Source: Hylemonella sp. (lineage in GTDB: Bacteria; Pseudomonadota; Gammaproteobacteria; Burkholderiales; Burkholderiaceae_C). From it: a stretch of 64,000 nt of DNA. This document shows, one piece after another, positions 44,634 through 56,673 of the stretch. The stretch covers positions 62,001-126,000 of the forward strand of contig NZ_JAPZSV010000010.1 in assembly GCF_027532185.1 (NCBI RefSeq), read 5' to 3'. The notes under the pieces were generated by a model that saw only the letters and a list, made by a program, of their open reading frames with translations, was not told the origin of the DNA and made no database searches. The first letter of the stretch is position 1, and the number at the start of each line of letters is the position of its first letter. Both the position numbers and the translations under genes were made by a program.

Positions 44634-45245
44634 TCAAGCCTTCTTGTCTTCGCCGATCAGCAGCTTGCTGTCGGACAGGTACATATGCGGCGGCACTTCC
44701 AGGTTGTCCGGGGCCGGCTTGTTCTTGAACACGCGGCCGGCCATGTCGAAGGTCGAGCCGTGGCAGGGGCAGAGGAAGCCGCCTTGCCAGTCATCGGGCA
44801 GCGAGGGCTGTGGCCCGGGGGTCAGCTTGTCGCTGGGCGAGCAGCCCAGGTGCGAGCAGATGCCCACGCCGACGAAGACGTCGGGCTTGATCGAGCGGTG
44901 CTGGTTCTTGGCGTACTCGGGTGTCGGATAGGCCTTGCGATCGGACTTGGGGTCGGCCAGCTGGGACTCGACCTTGTCCAGGGAAGCGAGCTGCTCGGGC
45001 GTGCGGCGCATGATCCACACCGGCTTGCCACGCCACTCCACCACCACCTTCTCGCCCGGCTTGAGCGCGGAGATATCCACTTCCACCGCGGCTCCGGCGG
45101 CCTTCGCGCGCTCGGAGGGCTGGAAGGTGCTGACAAAGGGAATGGCGGCGGCCACGCCACCTACGGTACCTGCACAACCCGTGGCAATCAGCCACGTCCG
45201 TTTGCTCGGGTCCATCTGACTCTTATCGGCAAGCGTGTCGCTCAT
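44634..45245 (-). CDS. petA: Ubiquinol-cytochrome c reductase Rieske iron-sulfur subunit
   Basis: CSHLGCSP...FLCPCHGSTFD Rieske motifs. Confidence 0.97.
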   Translation of the reverse strand: MSDTLADKSQMDPSKRTWLIATGCAGTVGGVAAAIPFVSTFQPSERAKAAGAAVEVDISALKPGEKVVVEWRGKPVWIMRRTPEQLASLDKVESQLADPKSDRKAYPTPEYAKNQHRSIKPDVFVGVGICSHLGCSPSDKLTPGPQPSLPDDWQGGFLCPCHGSTFDMAGRVFKNKPAPDNLEVPPHMYLSDSKLLIGEDKKA

Positions 45246-45343
45246 GGAGTTCCTCAATCAAATCTACCGGGTTCTGGAATCTTGTCGCGCCCCGTCCTTG
45301 ACCGGGCGATCAACAGGGTATTCTAGCCGACTCGAATGCCCCG

Positions 45344-46357
45344 TCAGCCTCTGCGGGCGAGTCGCTGCGCCATACGCACCGCCTCGACCAGGCTGGAAGC
45401 GTCGGCCTTCCCTGTGCCCGCGATGTCGAAGGCCGTGCCATGGTCCGGACTGGTTCGCACCAGGGGCAGCCCCAGGGTGACATTGACGCCCTGCTCCACA
45501 CCCAGGTATTTCACAGGGATCAGGCCCTGGTCGTGGTACATGGCCACCACCACGTCGAACTCCCCGCGTCGCGCCCGCATGAACACGGTGTCGGGTGCAA
45601 GGGGGCCATGCACGTCCAGCCCTTCCGCACGCGCCTCCATCATGGCCGGCACGATGGCCTCGATCTCCTCGCGCCCGAACAGCCCGCCCTCGCCGGCATG
45701 GGGATTGAGCCCGGCCACGGCGATACGCGGCTTACGGCCCAGCAGCAGCGACAGGGCTCGGTGGGTAATACGCAGCGTCTGCAGCACGTTGTCCTGCGTC
45801 ACGGCGTCCAGAGCTGCGCGCAGCGAGACATGGATGCTGACCAGCACCGTGCGCAGCTCCTCGTTGGCCAGCATCATGCGCACCGGCACCTCGGTCACCG
45901 GTTTGCCCAGGAAGGCGGCCGCCTCGGCCTGCAGCAATTCGGTATGGCCGGGAAAGGCGTCGTAGGGTGCGCCCGCAGCGGACAGAGCCTCCTTGTGCAA
46001 GGGGGCCGTGACCAAGCCCGCGATCTCACCCCGCAAGGCCGCCTGCGCCGCCCAGCTCACGCAGCGCCCGGCTAGGCGCCCGGCCGCGGCACTGACCTGC
46101 CCGACGGCTGCTTCGCCATCGAGCGTGGCCACCTGCAACACCGGCACGGTCTGCGAGGCCTGTACCCCTGCCTCTCGCGGCGCCTGGATCAGCGCGAGCT
46201 CAACCCCAGGCACCCAGGAGGCCGCCCGGCGCAGCACCGCCGCATCGCCTGCCACGAAGCAGCCGCGCAAAATATCGGGGGCATCGCGAAAAGCCTTGAG
46301 GATGATCTCCGGGCCGATGCCTGCCGCATCGCCCAGGGTGATGGCCAGGGGTTTCAT
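45344..46357 (-). CDS. pdxA: 4-hydroxythreonine-4-phosphate dehydrogenase
   Basis: ITLGDAAGIGPEIILKA, VVAMYHDQGLIPVKYLG. Confidence 0.94.
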   Translation of the reverse strand: MKPLAITLGDAAGIGPEIILKAFRDAPDILRGCFVAGDAAVLRRAASWVPGVELALIQAPREAGVQASQTVPVLQVATLDGEAAVGQVSAAAGRLAGRCVSWAAQAALRGEIAGLVTAPLHKEALSAAGAPYDAFPGHTELLQAEAAAFLGKPVTEVPVRMMLANEELRTVLVSIHVSLRAALDAVTQDNVLQTLRITHRALSLLLGRKPRIAVAGLNPHAGEGGLFGREEIEAIVPAMMEARAEGLDVHGPLAPDTVFMRARRGEFDVVVAMYHDQGLIPVKYLGVEQGVNVTLGLPLVRTSPDHGTAFDIAGTGKADASSLVEAVRMAQRLARRG

Positions 46358-47112
46358 GCCGGGTTGTCGATCTCGATGAATTCGTGGGACAAGCCCAGCT
46401 GCGCCGCCACATGCGCGGCCACGGCCGGTGCGCCGTAGCGCTCGGTCGCATGGTGGCCGCAGGCCAGATAGGCCACGCCGCATTCGCGTGCATAGTGGGC
46501 TTGGGGCTCGGAGATCTCACCGGTCAGATAGGCGTCGGCACCCGCAGCGATGGCCGCCTCGAAATAACCCTGGGCCCCGCCGGTGCACCAGGCGATCTTG
46601 CGGATCGGACGCCGCGCGGCGTCAACCAGGGTGACCGGACGCCCGAGCACCTGCTCGATACGCTGCGCCAGCGCGGCGCCGTCGGCATAGGCTGCGTCAC
46701 CGGCGGGCACACCCAGCCAGCCCAGCTCCTGCTCTCCAAAACGACCCTGAGCCTGCAGACCCAGGCGGGCACCGAGCTGGGCGTTGTTGCCGAGCTCGGG
46801 GTGCGCATCCAGCGGCAGGTGGTAGGCATAGAGGTTGATGTCATGCGCCAGCAGGAGACGCAGGCGCTCCTTCATCCAGCCTGTCACGCGCCCGTCCTGG
46901 CCACGCCAGAACAGACCATGGTGCACGAACATGGCGTCGGCCCCCGCCTCGATGGCCGCCTCGATCAGGGCCCGGCTGGCCGTGACGCCGGAAACGATCT
47001 TGCGCACCCCGACCCGGCCCTCGACCTGCAGGCCGTTGGGGCCGTAGTCACGAAAACGCTCGGGTTGAAGCAGGCTGTCGAAAGCCTGCAGAAGCTCGGT
47101 TCGATCGGTCAT
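46354..47112 (-). CDS. Nif3-like dinuclear metal center protein
   Basis: DYGPNGLQVEGR, MFVHHGLFW, GHHATERYG. Confidence 0.92.
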   Translation of the reverse strand: MTDRTELLQAFDSLLQPERFRDYGPNGLQVEGRVGVRKIVSGVTASRALIEAAIEAGADAMFVHHGLFWRGQDGRVTGWMKERLRLLLAHDINLYAYHLPLDAHPELGNNAQLGARLGLQAQGRFGEQELGWLGVPAGDAAYADGAALAQRIEQVLGRPVTLVDAARRPIRKIAWCTGGAQGYFEAAIAAGADAYLTGEISEPQAHYARECGVAYLACGHHATERYGAPAVAAHVAAQLGLSHEFIEIDNPA

Positions 47113-47474
47113 GGACTGGATTGTCGATCAGATTGCGCGGAACGCTCCACCTCTAGACTGCAGTCGCAGCCCCGTCCGGCAGCGATCCAGCGCCCCGCCA
47201 GGCGCCGCAACAGAGGCGACAGCAATGACGAGAGCCAGCGCCCGGGCACGGCCGCGCGTAGCACCTCGTTCGGCGCGAGCAGGGCACCGCAGCGGTACAG
47301 GCCCGCACCGTCCTCCCAACGCAGAGCGGCACAGGCGCCGCGTCGGCGACGCGACAGCAACTGACCGAGAGGACAGGGTTCCACCAGACAACAGACCCCG
47401 CAACCGTTGCAAGGCTGCCCCAGCGCAGGCTTGCGGGGCGCATCCGGCTGGATATGGATGATGTGCTGCGGCAT
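47109..47474 (-). CDS. YkgJ-like Cys-cluster protein
   Basis: CNGCGVCCLVEPCPLGQLL cluster; start uncertain. Confidence 0.55.
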   Translation of the reverse strand: MPQHIIHIQPDAPRKPALGQPCNGCGVCCLVEPCPLGQLLSRRRRGACAALRWEDGAGLYRCGALLAPNEVLRAAVPGRWLSSLLSPLLRRLAGRWIAAGRGCDCSLEVERSAQSDRQSSP

Positions 47475-47511
47475 GATGTGGGGTCTGCCCCCACACTCTA
47501 CAATTTCCCGC

Positions 47512-48651
47512 ATGAAACGCTACTGGCTGCTGTTCTCGCAGGCTGTCACCGTCCTCCTGGCGGCATATTTCGTCGTCGCCACGCTCAAGCCCGCCTGGTT
47601 CTTGCAGTCCGGCGAGACACCGGCTGTCGCCCTGTTCCAGGCGCCGTCAGACCGCGCTGCCGCACCGGTACCGGGCAGTTTCCGCATGGCCGCGCAGAAG
47701 GCCTCGGCCGCAGTCGTGAGCATCAACACCAGCAAGGCTGCGCGCCGCAATCCGCACAGCAACGACCCCTGGTTCCGCTTCTTCTTCGGCGATCAGGACA
47801 ACGAGCCCCAGGTGGGCCTGGGCAGCGGCGTCATCGTCAGCCCCAATGGCTACATCCTGACCAACAACCATGTGATCGAAGGTGCGGACGAGATCGAGGT
47901 CATCCTCAACGACAGCCGGCGCAGCCGCGCCCGCGTGATCGGCACCGACCCCGACAGCGATCTGGCTGTACTCAAGGTGGAGCTCGACAAGCTGCCCGTG
48001 ATCGTGCTCGGCGACTCCGACACACTGCAGGTCGGCGACCCGGTGCTGGCCATCGGCAACCCCTTCGGTGTGGGCCAGACCGTGACCAGCGGCATCGTGA
48101 GCGCCCTGGGCCGCAACCAGCTGGGCATCAATACCTTCGAGAACTTCATCCAGACCGACGCCGCGATCAACCCCGGCAATTCGGGCGGGGCCCTGGTGGA
48201 CGCCAGCGGCAACCTGCTGGGTATCAACACGGCCATCTACTCCCGCTCGGGCGGGAACATGGGCATCGGCTTTGCGATTCCTGTGGCGACGGCCCAGCAG
48301 GTGCTGGAAAGCATCGTCAAGGAAGGCCAGGTGACACGCGGCTGGATCGGCGTCGAGCCCAGCGATCTATCGCCAGAACTCGCCGAGACCTTTGGCGTCA
48401 AGTCCGACGAGGGCGTGATCATCACGGGCGTGCTGCAGAACGGCCCGGCCGCACAGGCCGGCATCCGCCCGGGTGACGTGATCACCCGCGTGGGCAATCA
48501 GCCGGTGCAGAACGTCACGGAGCTGCTGAGCAAGGTCGCGGCGCTCAAGCCGGGCAAGGCGGTCGACTTTGTGGTGCGCCGCCAGGACCGTAGCCTGACC
48601 GTCAGCATCACGCCGGGCGTGCGACCCAAGCCGCGCCGGGCCCAGCAATAA
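47512..48651 (+). CDS. degQ: Deg/HtrA-type serine protease (single PDZ)
   Basis: GSGVIVSPNGYILTNNHVI, NPGNSGGALVD, one C-terminal PDZ. Confidence 0.92.
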   Translation: MKRYWLLFSQAVTVLLAAYFVVATLKPAWFLQSGETPAVALFQAPSDRAAAPVPGSFRMAAQKASAAVVSINTSKAARRNPHSNDPWFRFFFGDQDNEPQVGLGSGVIVSPNGYILTNNHVIEGADEIEVILNDSRRSRARVIGTDPDSDLAVLKVELDKLPVIVLGDSDTLQVGDPVLAIGNPFGVGQTVTSGIVSALGRNQLGINTFENFIQTDAAINPGNSGGALVDASGNLLGINTAIYSRSGGNMGIGFAIPVATAQQVLESIVKEGQVTRGWIGVEPSDLSPELAETFGVKSDEGVIITGVLQNGPAAQAGIRPGDVITRVGNQPVQNVTELLSKVAALKPGKAVDFVVRRQDRSLTVSITPGVRPKPRRAQQ

Positions 48652-48681
48652 CGCAGCAGCCCGAACAACCGACGAGGGTCT

Positions 48682-49470
48682 CTAGCTGTTGTCGACCGGT
48701 TCGGCGTCCGGCGCGCGGGTGTGGCGAATGAAAAGCTGAGCCGCCCAGATCCCCACCTCGTAGAGCACGCACATGGGAATCGCCAGCGCGAGCTGCGAAA
48801 CCACATCGGGCGGCGTCACGATGGCCGCGATGATGAAAGCCAGCACGATGAAGTAGCCCCGGAAATCCTTGAGCTTCTGGATGCTCACGATGCCCATGCG
48901 GGCCAGCACGATGACCACGATGGGGACCTCAAAAGCCAGACCGAAGGCAATGAACATGGTCAGTACGAAGCTCAGGTAGGCCTCGATATCCGGCGCAGCC
49001 GTGATGCTCTTGGGCGCAAAACTCTGGATGAAGGCGAAGACCTGGCCGAAGACGAAGAAATAACAGAAGGCCACACCGATGAAGAAAAGCACGGTGCTCG
49101 ACACGACCAGCGGTAGCACCAGCTTCTTTTCGTGGCTGTAGAGTCCCGGCGCCACAAAGGCCCAGAGCTGGTAGAGCAGCACCGGCAGGGCCAGCATGAA
49201 GGCCGCCATCAGCATGATCTTGAGCGGCACCATGAAGGGCGAGATGACCGAGGTGGCGATCAGCGTGGTCCCCTTGGGCAGGTGCGCCACCAGCGGCGCG
49301 GCCAGCAGGTCATAGAGTGCGCCCGGGCCCGGATAAAGCGCGAAGACAGCCGTCGCGACCGCCATGGCGATCACGCACTTGAGCAGGCGGTCCCGCAACT
49401 CGATCAGGTGCTGGACAAAGGGCTGCTCGCTGCCGGCCAGCTCGTCGTCTTTGCTTTGTGGGTCTGCCAT
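48682..49470 (-). CDS. tatC: Sec-independent protein translocase TatC
   Basis: FVQHLIELRDRLLKCVIAMAV; multi-TM; next to tatB. Confidence 0.96.
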   Translation of the reverse strand: MADPQSKDDELAGSEQPFVQHLIELRDRLLKCVIAMAVATAVFALYPGPGALYDLLAAPLVAHLPKGTTLIATSVISPFMVPLKIMLMAAFMLALPVLLYQLWAFVAPGLYSHEKKLVLPLVVSSTVLFFIGVAFCYFFVFGQVFAFIQSFAPKSITAAPDIEAYLSFVLTMFIAFGLAFEVPIVVIVLARMGIVSIQKLKDFRGYFIVLAFIIAAIVTPPDVVSQLALAIPMCVLYEVGIWAAQLFIRHTRAPDAEPVDNS

Positions 49471-49538
49471 GCGTTTCGCTTGTATGCCGGCCCCAACCGG
49501 GCCGTGGCTTCAGGGATAAGGGCCGTGGCCCCAGGTAT

Positions 49539-50006
49539 TCAGCTGGTCTTGCGAGGCCGGTAGCGGGCCACGCGCGCAGCACCGGAGAGGGCCCGTGTCC
49601 GCACCCCCTGACGCGCCTTGTACCAAGCGGGGGTCGCCCCGCGCTTGAGGCGCCAGTTCTTGCCCGGATGCCGGTACTCGGGGACGCTCACCAGGCTGGA
49701 CGAGAGACCGGAGGCCGTGTCCAGCCCCGAGGTGGCCGAGGACCATTCCTTCTCGAAATCCGAGGTGGTGGTCTGGATCGAACTCTGGACTTCCTGCGCC
49801 GCTCCCTCGACCGTGCTCTTCATCTTTTTGAGCTCTTCGAGTTCCATGGAGCGGTTGACCTCGGCCTTGACATCAGACACATAGCGCTGCGCCTTGCCCA
49901 GCAGGGTGCCGATGGTGCGCGCCACACGCGGCAGCTTCTCCGGCCCGATGACGATCAACGCCACCGCGCCGATGAGCGCCATCTTGGAAAGACCCAGATC
50001 GATCAT
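49539..50006 (-). CDS. tatB: Sec-independent protein translocase TatB
   Basis: [31 protein letters not shown]. Confidence 0.95.
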   Translation of the reverse strand: MIDLGLSKMALIGAVALIVIGPEKLPRVARTIGTLLGKAQRYVSDVKAEVNRSMELEELKKMKSTVEGAAQEVQSSIQTTTSDFEKEWSSATSGLDTASGLSSSLVSVPEYRHPGKNWRLKRGATPAWYKARQGVRTRALSGAARVARYRPRKTS

Positions 50007-50026
50007 GCCGGACTACCTGGCACCGA

Positions 50027-50275
50027 TCAGGACTTGGGCTTGGCTTCGACGTCGATGGTGTTCTTGTCGGCGGCCGGCGCAGCAGCGGCATTGGCGACCT
50101 GCTGGGGGGGTGCGGCCGCCTTGTCTTCGCTGGCGGAACCGTCCTTCATGCCGTCCTTGAAGCCCTTGACGGCGCCACCCAGGTCGCTGCCCAGGTTCTT
50201 GAGCTTCTTGGTGCCGAACACCATGACCACGATCAGCAGCACGATCAGCCAGTGCCAGATGGAAAAGGTACCCAT
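50027..50275 (-). CDS. tatA: Sec-independent protein translocase TatA
   Basis: [44 protein letters not shown]. Confidence 0.96.
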   Translation of the reverse strand: MGTFSIWHWLIVLLIVVMVFGTKKLKNLGSDLGGAVKGFKDGMKDGSASEDKAAAPPQQVANAAAAPAADKNTIDVEAKPKS

Positions 50276-50341
50276 GTTTCTCTCCTAAGGAATGGTGGAT
50301 TTTAATCCCCGCGCCGCCGACCAGACGGCGCCACGGGAAAT

Positions 50342-50713
50342 TCAGCCCTTGAGCCAGGGGCGGGGGCCGCCGATCACATGGATGTGCAGGTGGTGGACTT
50401 CCTGGCCGCCGTCGCCCCCCGTGTTGCAGACAATGCGAAATCCCCCCTCCGGGTAGGGCCTGCAGCCTTCCTGGGCCGCCAGCTTGGGCGCCAGGGCCAT
50501 CATGTGCCCCAGCAGGGCGGCATGCTCCGGACCCACCTGGGCCATGGACGGGATATGCCGCCTGGGGATGAGCAGGAAATGCACCGGCGCCCAGGGGTTG
50601 ATGTCGTGGAAGGCATAGACCTGCTCGTCCTCGTAGACCTTCTTCGAGGGGATTTTCCCGGCCGCGATCTTGCAGAAGATGCAGTTGGGGTCGCTGTGTG
50701 TCACGTCCGTCAT
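50342..50713 (-). CDS. HIT-family protein (HinT-like)
   Basis: CIFCKIAAGKIPSKKVYEDE, HHLHIHVIGG. Confidence 0.94.
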   Translation of the reverse strand: MTDVTHSDPNCIFCKIAAGKIPSKKVYEDEQVYAFHDINPWAPVHFLLIPRRHIPSMAQVGPEHAALLGHMMALAPKLAAQEGCRPYPEGGFRIVCNTGGDGGQEVHHLHIHVIGGPRPWLKG

Positions 50714-51087
50714 TGCGCAAACTCCATGGGCTGACGCTGGTTCATGGCCGCCATGCCCCGCACGATGCGGTAGAGGAACCAGACCGAAATGCAGAGCCAG
50801 GCCAGCCAGCCCGGCAGCACGAAAAGTAGCCAGAGCGGGGCCGTCACAAGGTAGAGCGCCCCGGCGATCAGAACCGTACGGATGCGCCAGCGGAAATGCG
50901 AAGCCTGCCAGGTGCCGGCCGCAGCCGGTCGCTGGATGGCGTCGATGACGAGCGCCACGATCAGCAGCAAGGGACTGACCTGCCCACCGGGGATCAATGC
51001 CGCCACGGCCACGATCAGGTGCAGCACATAGCTGACCGTGCCCCAGACCGTCAAGCTGTGCAGACGCTCGTCCTGCGCCACGGTCAC
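50710..51087 (-). CDS. DUF4870-like membrane protein
   Basis: Multi-[29 protein letters not shown]; inside his/tat operon. Confidence 0.65.
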   Translation of the reverse strand: MTVAQDERLHSLTVWGTVSYVLHLIVAVAALIPGGQVSPLLLIVALVIDAIQRPAAAGTWQASHFRWRIRTVLIAGALYLVTAPLWLLFVLPGWLAWLCISVWFLYRIVRGMAAMNQRQPMEFAQ

Positions 51088-51464
51088 GATGCGCCGCCCT
51101 CGCGCGCCAGCGCCTTGCGCAACGCCTTTTCCTCGATGCCGCTGGTGCCCTCGCGGCGCTCCAACTCGGCGATCACATCGGCCGGCTTCAGGCCGTAGTG
51201 CGCGAGCGCGATCATGCAGTGGAACCAGAGATCGGCCACCTCGCCCACGATCTTGCTGCGTTCGCCGCCGTGGTCGGCATCCTTGGCGGCCATGACCACC
51301 TCGGTCGCCTCCTCGCCCACCTTCTTGAGAAAGGCATCAGGTCCTTTGTGCAGGAGGCGAGCGACATAGCTTTTCTCGGGGTCGCCGCCACGCGCGGGCA
51401 GGCGGCTTTCGATCACGGCCGCGAGGCGGGCCAGTGCGTCAGCAGAATTCACGGGCTCGGCCAT
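51084..51464 (-). CDS. hisE: Phosphoribosyl-ATP diphosphatase
   Basis: [27 protein letters not shown]. Confidence 0.95.
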   Translation of the reverse strand: MAEPVNSADALARLAAVIESRLPARGGDPEKSYVARLLHKGPDAFLKKVGEEATEVVMAAKDADHGGERSKIVGEVADLWFHCMIALAHYGLKPADVIAELERREGTSGIEEKALRKALAREGGAS

Positions 51465-51469
51465 GCTTT

Positions 51470-51859
51470 TCACTTGTAGATGGTTTCAGGGTCCTTGAGC
51501 ACGGGGTCGACCGCCGTCCACACGCCGTCGCGCAGCACGCTGAAGAAGCAGCTGTGGCGACCCGTATGGCAGGCGATACCGGGCTCGTGGCCGAGCTGGG
51601 TAACGGTGAGCAACACCACATCGTTGTCGCAGTCCAACCGAATCTCGTGCACCGTCTGCACATGGCCCGACTCCTCGCCCTTGAACCACAGCTTGCCGCG
51701 GGAGCGGCTGTAGTAGACCGCACGGCCGAGCTCGGCCGTCTTCTGCAGGGCCTCGCGGTTCATCCAGGCGAACATCAGCACGTCCTTGCTGCCTTGTTCC
51801 TGGGCGATGACCGGCACCAGGCCCTGGGCATCCCATTTCACATCGTCGAGCCAGTTCAT
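51470..51859 (-). CDS. hisI: Phosphoribosyl-AMP cyclohydrolase
   Basis: [40 protein letters not shown]. Confidence 0.95.
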   Translation of the reverse strand: MNWLDDVKWDAQGLVPVIAQEQGSKDVLMFAWMNREALQKTAELGRAVYYSRSRGKLWFKGEESGHVQTVHEIRLDCDNDVVLLTVTQLGHEPGIACHTGRHSCFFSVLRDGVWTAVDPVLKDPETIYK

Positions 51860-51879
51860 GCAGCGATTGTCCCGCGAAT

Positions 51880-52668
<789 letters not shown>

Positions 52669-52685
52669 GGCGTGGATTGTAGGTC

Positions 52686-53534
52686 TCAGCGCGCGGTCAG
52701 GCGCTGCCAGCCCGACCACGCACCGCCGGCCGGCACTTGAATAGGCGCCAGCACCTGGGCTGCCTCGACGCAGAGCATGCGCAAGTGGCCATCGGCCGGC
52801 ATATCGGCCAAGGTGGCGCACAGGGCCGCGCCCGGGTTCCAGACCACGGTCTGGCCCCAGGATGGGCTTTGCGCGATCTCCAGCGCCTGCCCTCGCTCGC
52901 GCAGGAGCAAAGGCCGCGGGGCGGCGGTGTAGACCCGGTCGAATTCACCGTCGAAACGCAGGGTTCCGGACGCCTGACCATGGTAGTCGCGCACCGCATC
53001 CCATTCGGCCTGGCCCTGCAGGCCCTCCAGCATGGCCTGACCTATGTCGTCCACGGCCAGATAACTGTGCAGCGCACCACTGAACGCCAGCGGCCGGGTG
53101 TCGGTGTTGCGCACGCTCAGCGTGATCTGCAGGCTGCCCGGGCTCAGATCCAGACGCAGGCGCGCCTCGAAAGCCTGCGGCCAATGGGCACGTGTGGCCT
53201 CGCTGTCCCGCAGGCACAGGGTGAGGCTCGCCGACTCGGCAGAGCACACAGGCGGGCCATCCATCTCCCAGGGCAGATTGCGCGCGAAGCCGTGCTTGGG
53301 CAGCGGACCGCGCTGGTTGAACTGGGGAAAGCAGACGGGCACGCCGCCGCGGATGGCGGACTGGCAGTCGAATCGGGCCCGGGGGCTCAGGAAGAAGCGT
53401 TCTCGGCCGCCCGTAACCCAGGACACGGTGTGTGCGCCATGTTGCAGCACGCGCACCTGATCGCCCTGGGGCAGGCGCAGCACATGGGACGGCAGACCAT
53501 GGAACAGCGCTCGGCTGTCCACCGCCTCAGCCAT
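52686..53534 (-). CDS. D-hexose-6-phosphate mutarotase (aldose 1-epimerase superfamily)
   Basis: [36 protein letters not shown]; embedded between hisA and hisF. Confidence 0.88.
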   Translation of the reverse strand: MAEAVDSRALFHGLPSHVLRLPQGDQVRVLQHGAHTVSWVTGGRERFFLSPRARFDCQSAIRGGVPVCFPQFNQRGPLPKHGFARNLPWEMDGPPVCSAESASLTLCLRDSEATRAHWPQAFEARLRLDLSPGSLQITLSVRNTDTRPLAFSGALHSYLAVDDIGQAMLEGLQGQAEWDAVRDYHGQASGTLRFDGEFDRVYTAAPRPLLLRERGQALEIAQSPSWGQTVVWNPGAALCATLADMPADGHLRMLCVEAAQVLAPIQVPAGGAWSGWQRLTAR

Positions 53535-54267
53535 TGAGTTCGTCGGCGCGGATCTGGGCGGCTTCGAAATCAAGGTCGCCGGTGTAGATGGCGCGACCGC
53601 AGATCACGCCCTCGACACCCTCGCCCTCGACCGCGCACAGGGCCTCGATGTCGGCCATATTGCTCAGGCCGCCCGAGGCGATGACGGGAATGGTCAGGGC
53701 CTGGGCCAGCTTGACCGTCGCCTCGATGTTGATGCCCGAGAGCATGCCGTCGCGGCCGATGTCGGTGTAGATGATGGACTCGACCCCGTAGTCCTGGAAC
53801 TTCTTGCCCAGGTCCACAACCTCGTGTCGGGTGAGCTTGCTCCACCCATCCGTGGCGACCTTGCCGTCCTTGGCGTCCAGGCCCACGATGATGTGGCCGC
53901 CAAAGGCTGTGCAGGCGTCCTGCAGAAAGCCCGGGTTCTTGACCGCTGCAGTGCCGATGATGACGTAGCGCAGGCCGGCGTCCAGATAGCGCTCGATGGT
54001 GTCCAGGTCACGGATGCCGCCGCCGAGCTGCACGTCGATCTCACTGCCCACTTCCTTGAGGATGCTACGGATGGCCTGCTCGTTCTTGGGGTGTCCCGCA
54101 AAGGCGCCGTTGAGATCCACGAGGTGCAGGCGGCGCGCACCCTTGTCCACCCACTTGCGGGCCATCTGGGCCGGGTCCTCGCCGAAGGTGGTGGACTGGT
54201 CCATATCGCCCTGCTTGAGGCGCACACAGTGACCGTCTTTCAGATCAATCGCAGGAATGAGAAGCAT
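53527..54267 (-). CDS. hisA: ProFAR isomerase HisA
   Basis: [32 protein letters not shown]. Confidence 0.97.
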   Translation of the reverse strand: MLLIPAIDLKDGHCVRLKQGDMDQSTTFGEDPAQMARKWVDKGARRLHLVDLNGAFAGHPKNEQAIRSILKEVGSEIDVQLGGGIRDLDTIERYLDAGLRYVIIGTAAVKNPGFLQDACTAFGGHIIVGLDAKDGKVATDGWSKLTRHEVVDLGKKFQDYGVESIIYTDIGRDGMLSGINIEATVKLAQALTIPVIASGGLSNMADIEALCAVEGEGVEGVICGRAIYTGDLDFEAAQIRADELNG

Positions 54268-54300
54268 GATGCGGGAACGCGTTCAGTCCGAGCCGAAAGG

Positions 54301-54978
54301 TCAGGGATTCCAGTGGAGGAAGTTGCGGTAGAGAGCCAGGCCGTGGGCAGCACTTTTCTCTGGGTGGAATTGTGTCGCGAAAATATTATCTCGTGCAATG
54401 GCTGCCGTGAAGCGGGCCCCATAATCGGCCTCGCCCGCGCTGTGGCGTGCATCCGACGGTCGCGCATAGTAGCTGTGCACGAAATAGAAGTAGCTGCCAT
54501 CGGGCACACCAGCCCAGACCGGGTGGCGTCCGGCGCCATGGTCCATCTGCTGCACGCGATTCCAGCCCATCTGTGGCACCTTGTAGCGGCTGCCGTCCGC
54601 CTGGGTGCGTCCCGCGAGATCGAACTTGATCACCTGCCCCGGGATCAGCCCCAGGCCCGGCGTGTCGCCCTCGGCGCTGTGGTCCAGCATCATCTGCATG
54701 CCCACGCAGACACCGAACAGGGGCTTGCTGGCCGCCGCTTCGAGCACGGCCTCCTGCATGCCCGAATCACGCAGCTCGCGCATGCAATCGGGCATGGCGC
54801 CCTGGCCCGGCAGCACCACACGGGCTGCGGCGCGCACCTCTTCGGGGCGCTGGGTGATGAGCACATGCCAGCCACTGCCCGCAGCAGCAGCCTGCACGGC
54901 CTGCGAGACCGAGCGCAGATTGCCCATACCGTAGTCGACGACGGCAACCGTCCGGGCCGGAAGTCCAGCAGTGGTCAT
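54301..54978 (-). CDS. hisH: Imidazole glycerol phosphate synthase subunit HisH
   Basis: [27 protein letters not shown] glutaminase motif. Confidence 0.96.
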   Translation of the reverse strand: MTTAGLPARTVAVVDYGMGNLRSVSQAVQAAAAGSGWHVLITQRPEEVRAAARVVLPGQGAMPDCMRELRDSGMQEAVLEAAASKPLFGVCVGMQMMLDHSAEGDTPGLGLIPGQVIKFDLAGRTQADGSRYKVPQMGWNRVQQMDHGAGRHPVWAGVPDGSYFYFVHSYYARPSDARHSAGEADYGARFTAAIARDNIFATQFHPEKSAAHGLALYRNFLHWNP

Positions 54979-54982
54979 GGGC

Positions 54983-55579
54983 TTAGAGCGAACCTTTGGT
55001 CGAGGGAATCACCCCAATGGAGCGCGGGTCGATCTCCAGCGCAGCGCGCAGGGCGCGGCCAAAGGCCTTGAACACGGTCTCGGCCTGGTGATGCGCGTTC
55101 TCGCCCTTGAGGTTGTCGATGTGCAGGGTAACGAAGGCGTGATTCACGAAGCCCTGGAAGAACTCGTAGGTCAACTGGGTGTCGAAGGCGCCGATCATGC
55201 CGCTCTTGAACGGCACGTGCATGTCCAGCCCCGGACGACCCGAGAAATCGACCACCACGCGCGACAGCGCCTCATCGAGCGGCACATAGGCGTGGCCATA
55301 GCGGCGTATGCCCTTCTTGTCGCCCACGGCCTTGGCCACGGCCTGGCCCAGGGTGATGCCCACGTCTTCCACCGTGTGGTGGCCGTCGATGTGCAGATCG
55401 CCCTTGGCCTGAATGTCCAGGTCGATCAGGCCATGACGCGCGATCTGGTCCAGCATGTGGTCGAAGAAGCCGATGCCGGTGGACAGGCGCGAGACGCCCG
55501 TGCCGTCGAGGTTGACTTTGATCGTGATCTGGGTCTCGGCAGTGTTGCGAGAGACTTCGGCGGTGCGTGCAGTGCTCAT
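54983..55579 (-). CDS. hisB: Imidazoleglycerol-phosphate dehydratase
   Basis: [32 protein letters not shown]. Confidence 0.96.
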   Translation of the reverse strand: MSTARTAEVSRNTAETQITIKVNLDGTGVSRLSTGIGFFDHMLDQIARHGLIDLDIQAKGDLHIDGHHTVEDVGITLGQAVAKAVGDKKGIRRYGHAYVPLDEALSRVVVDFSGRPGLDMHVPFKSGMIGAFDTQLTYEFFQGFVNHAFVTLHIDNLKGENAHHQAETVFKAFGRALRAALEIDPRSIGVIPSTKGSL

Positions 55580-56673
55580 AAGGATTCTTTCAAGGCGGCC
55601 AGCATGAGCTGGTTTTCCTGCGGGGTACCCACGGTCAGGCGCAGGCAGTTGGCCAGCAGCGGATGCAGTTTGGACACATTCTTGACCAAGACCTTGCGCG
55701 CCTTCATGCCCTCGAAGGTTTTCCCAGCGTCCGCCACGCGTATCAGGATCATGTTGGCGTCGCTGTTCCAGACCCGGACCTCGGGCAGCGCCTTCAGCGC
55801 TTCCAAAAGCATAGCACGCTGGACCTGAATCTCTGCGGCCTGGGCAGCAAAGACGTCGGCGTGTTCGAGCGCGAACAACGCGCACTCGTAGTTCAGCACG
55901 CTGACGTTGTAGGGCGGGCGCACCTTGTCCACCTCGGCGATCAGCTCGGCCGGGCCCATCATGTAGCCTAGCCGCACACCCGCCAGACCGAACTTGGACA
56001 GCGTGCGCATCAGCAGTACGTGGCGGTTGGCAGCGGGGTTGGCGCGGATGCGGTCTATCCAGCTGCGCGAGGCAAAGGGCTGGTAGGCCTCGTCCATCAC
56101 GACCAGGCCGCCCTGCTCGCCCACGGCGGCAATGATCTTCTCGATCGCCGTGTCATTCCAGAGATTGGCTGTGGGGTTGTTCGGGTAGGCGATATAGGTG
56201 ATCGTGGGCTTGTGCCGCGCGATCGCACCCAGCATGGCGGTGACGTCGAGCTCGAACTCGGCCGTCAGGGGCACACCATGGAAGGCCAGGCCCTGGAGCT
56301 GCGCGCTCATGGCGTACATCACAAATCCGGGCACAGGCGCCAGGATGGAAGCGCCGGGCACATCGCAGGCCATGGCCAGCAGGGAGATCAGCTCGTCGGA
56401 GCCGTTACCGAGCATCAAGGCGTAGCCCTCGGGCATGCCCGCATAGGCTGCCAGCGCGGCACGCAGATCTTCCACACGGCCATCGGGATAGCGGTTCAGG
56501 GCCAGACGGCCCAGGCGCTGGCCCAGCGCAGCCTGCAGCTCAGACGGCAGGCTGTAGGGGTTCTCCATGGCATCGAGCTTGACCATGCCGGCCGATGCCT
56601 GCACGGCGTAGGCCGACATACCCTGGACGTCCTGGCGGATCAGGCCTTTGAGCCTGGGATCGAGTGCGGTCAT
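55576..56673 (-). CDS. hisC: Histidinol-phosphate aminotransferase
   Basis: [30 protein letters not shown]; start at 56673. Confidence 0.95.
   Translation of the reverse strand: MTALDPRLKGLIRQDVQGMSAYAVQASAGMVKLDAMENPYSLPSELQAALGQRLGRLALNRYPDGRVEDLRAALAAYAGMPEGYALMLGNGSDELISLLAMACDVPGASILAPVPGFVMYAMSAQLQGLAFHGVPLTAEFELDVTAMLGAIARHKPTITYIAYPNNPTANLWNDTAIEKIIAAVGEQGGLVVMDEAYQPFASRSWIDRIRANPAANRHVLLMRTLSKFGLAGVRLGYMMGPAELIAEVDKVRPPYNVSVLNYECALFALEHADVFAAQAAEIQVQRAMLLEALKALPEVRVWNSDANMILIRVADAGKTFEGMKARKVLVKNVSKLHPLLANCLRLTVGTPQENQLMLAALKESL

Noticed and set aside
42367-44931. 854-aa ORF antisense to the petCBA genes
   Set aside because: Low-complexity Gln/His/Gly/Asp-rich composition typical of shadow frames in GC-rich DNA; lies opposite well-supported cytochrome bc1 genes.
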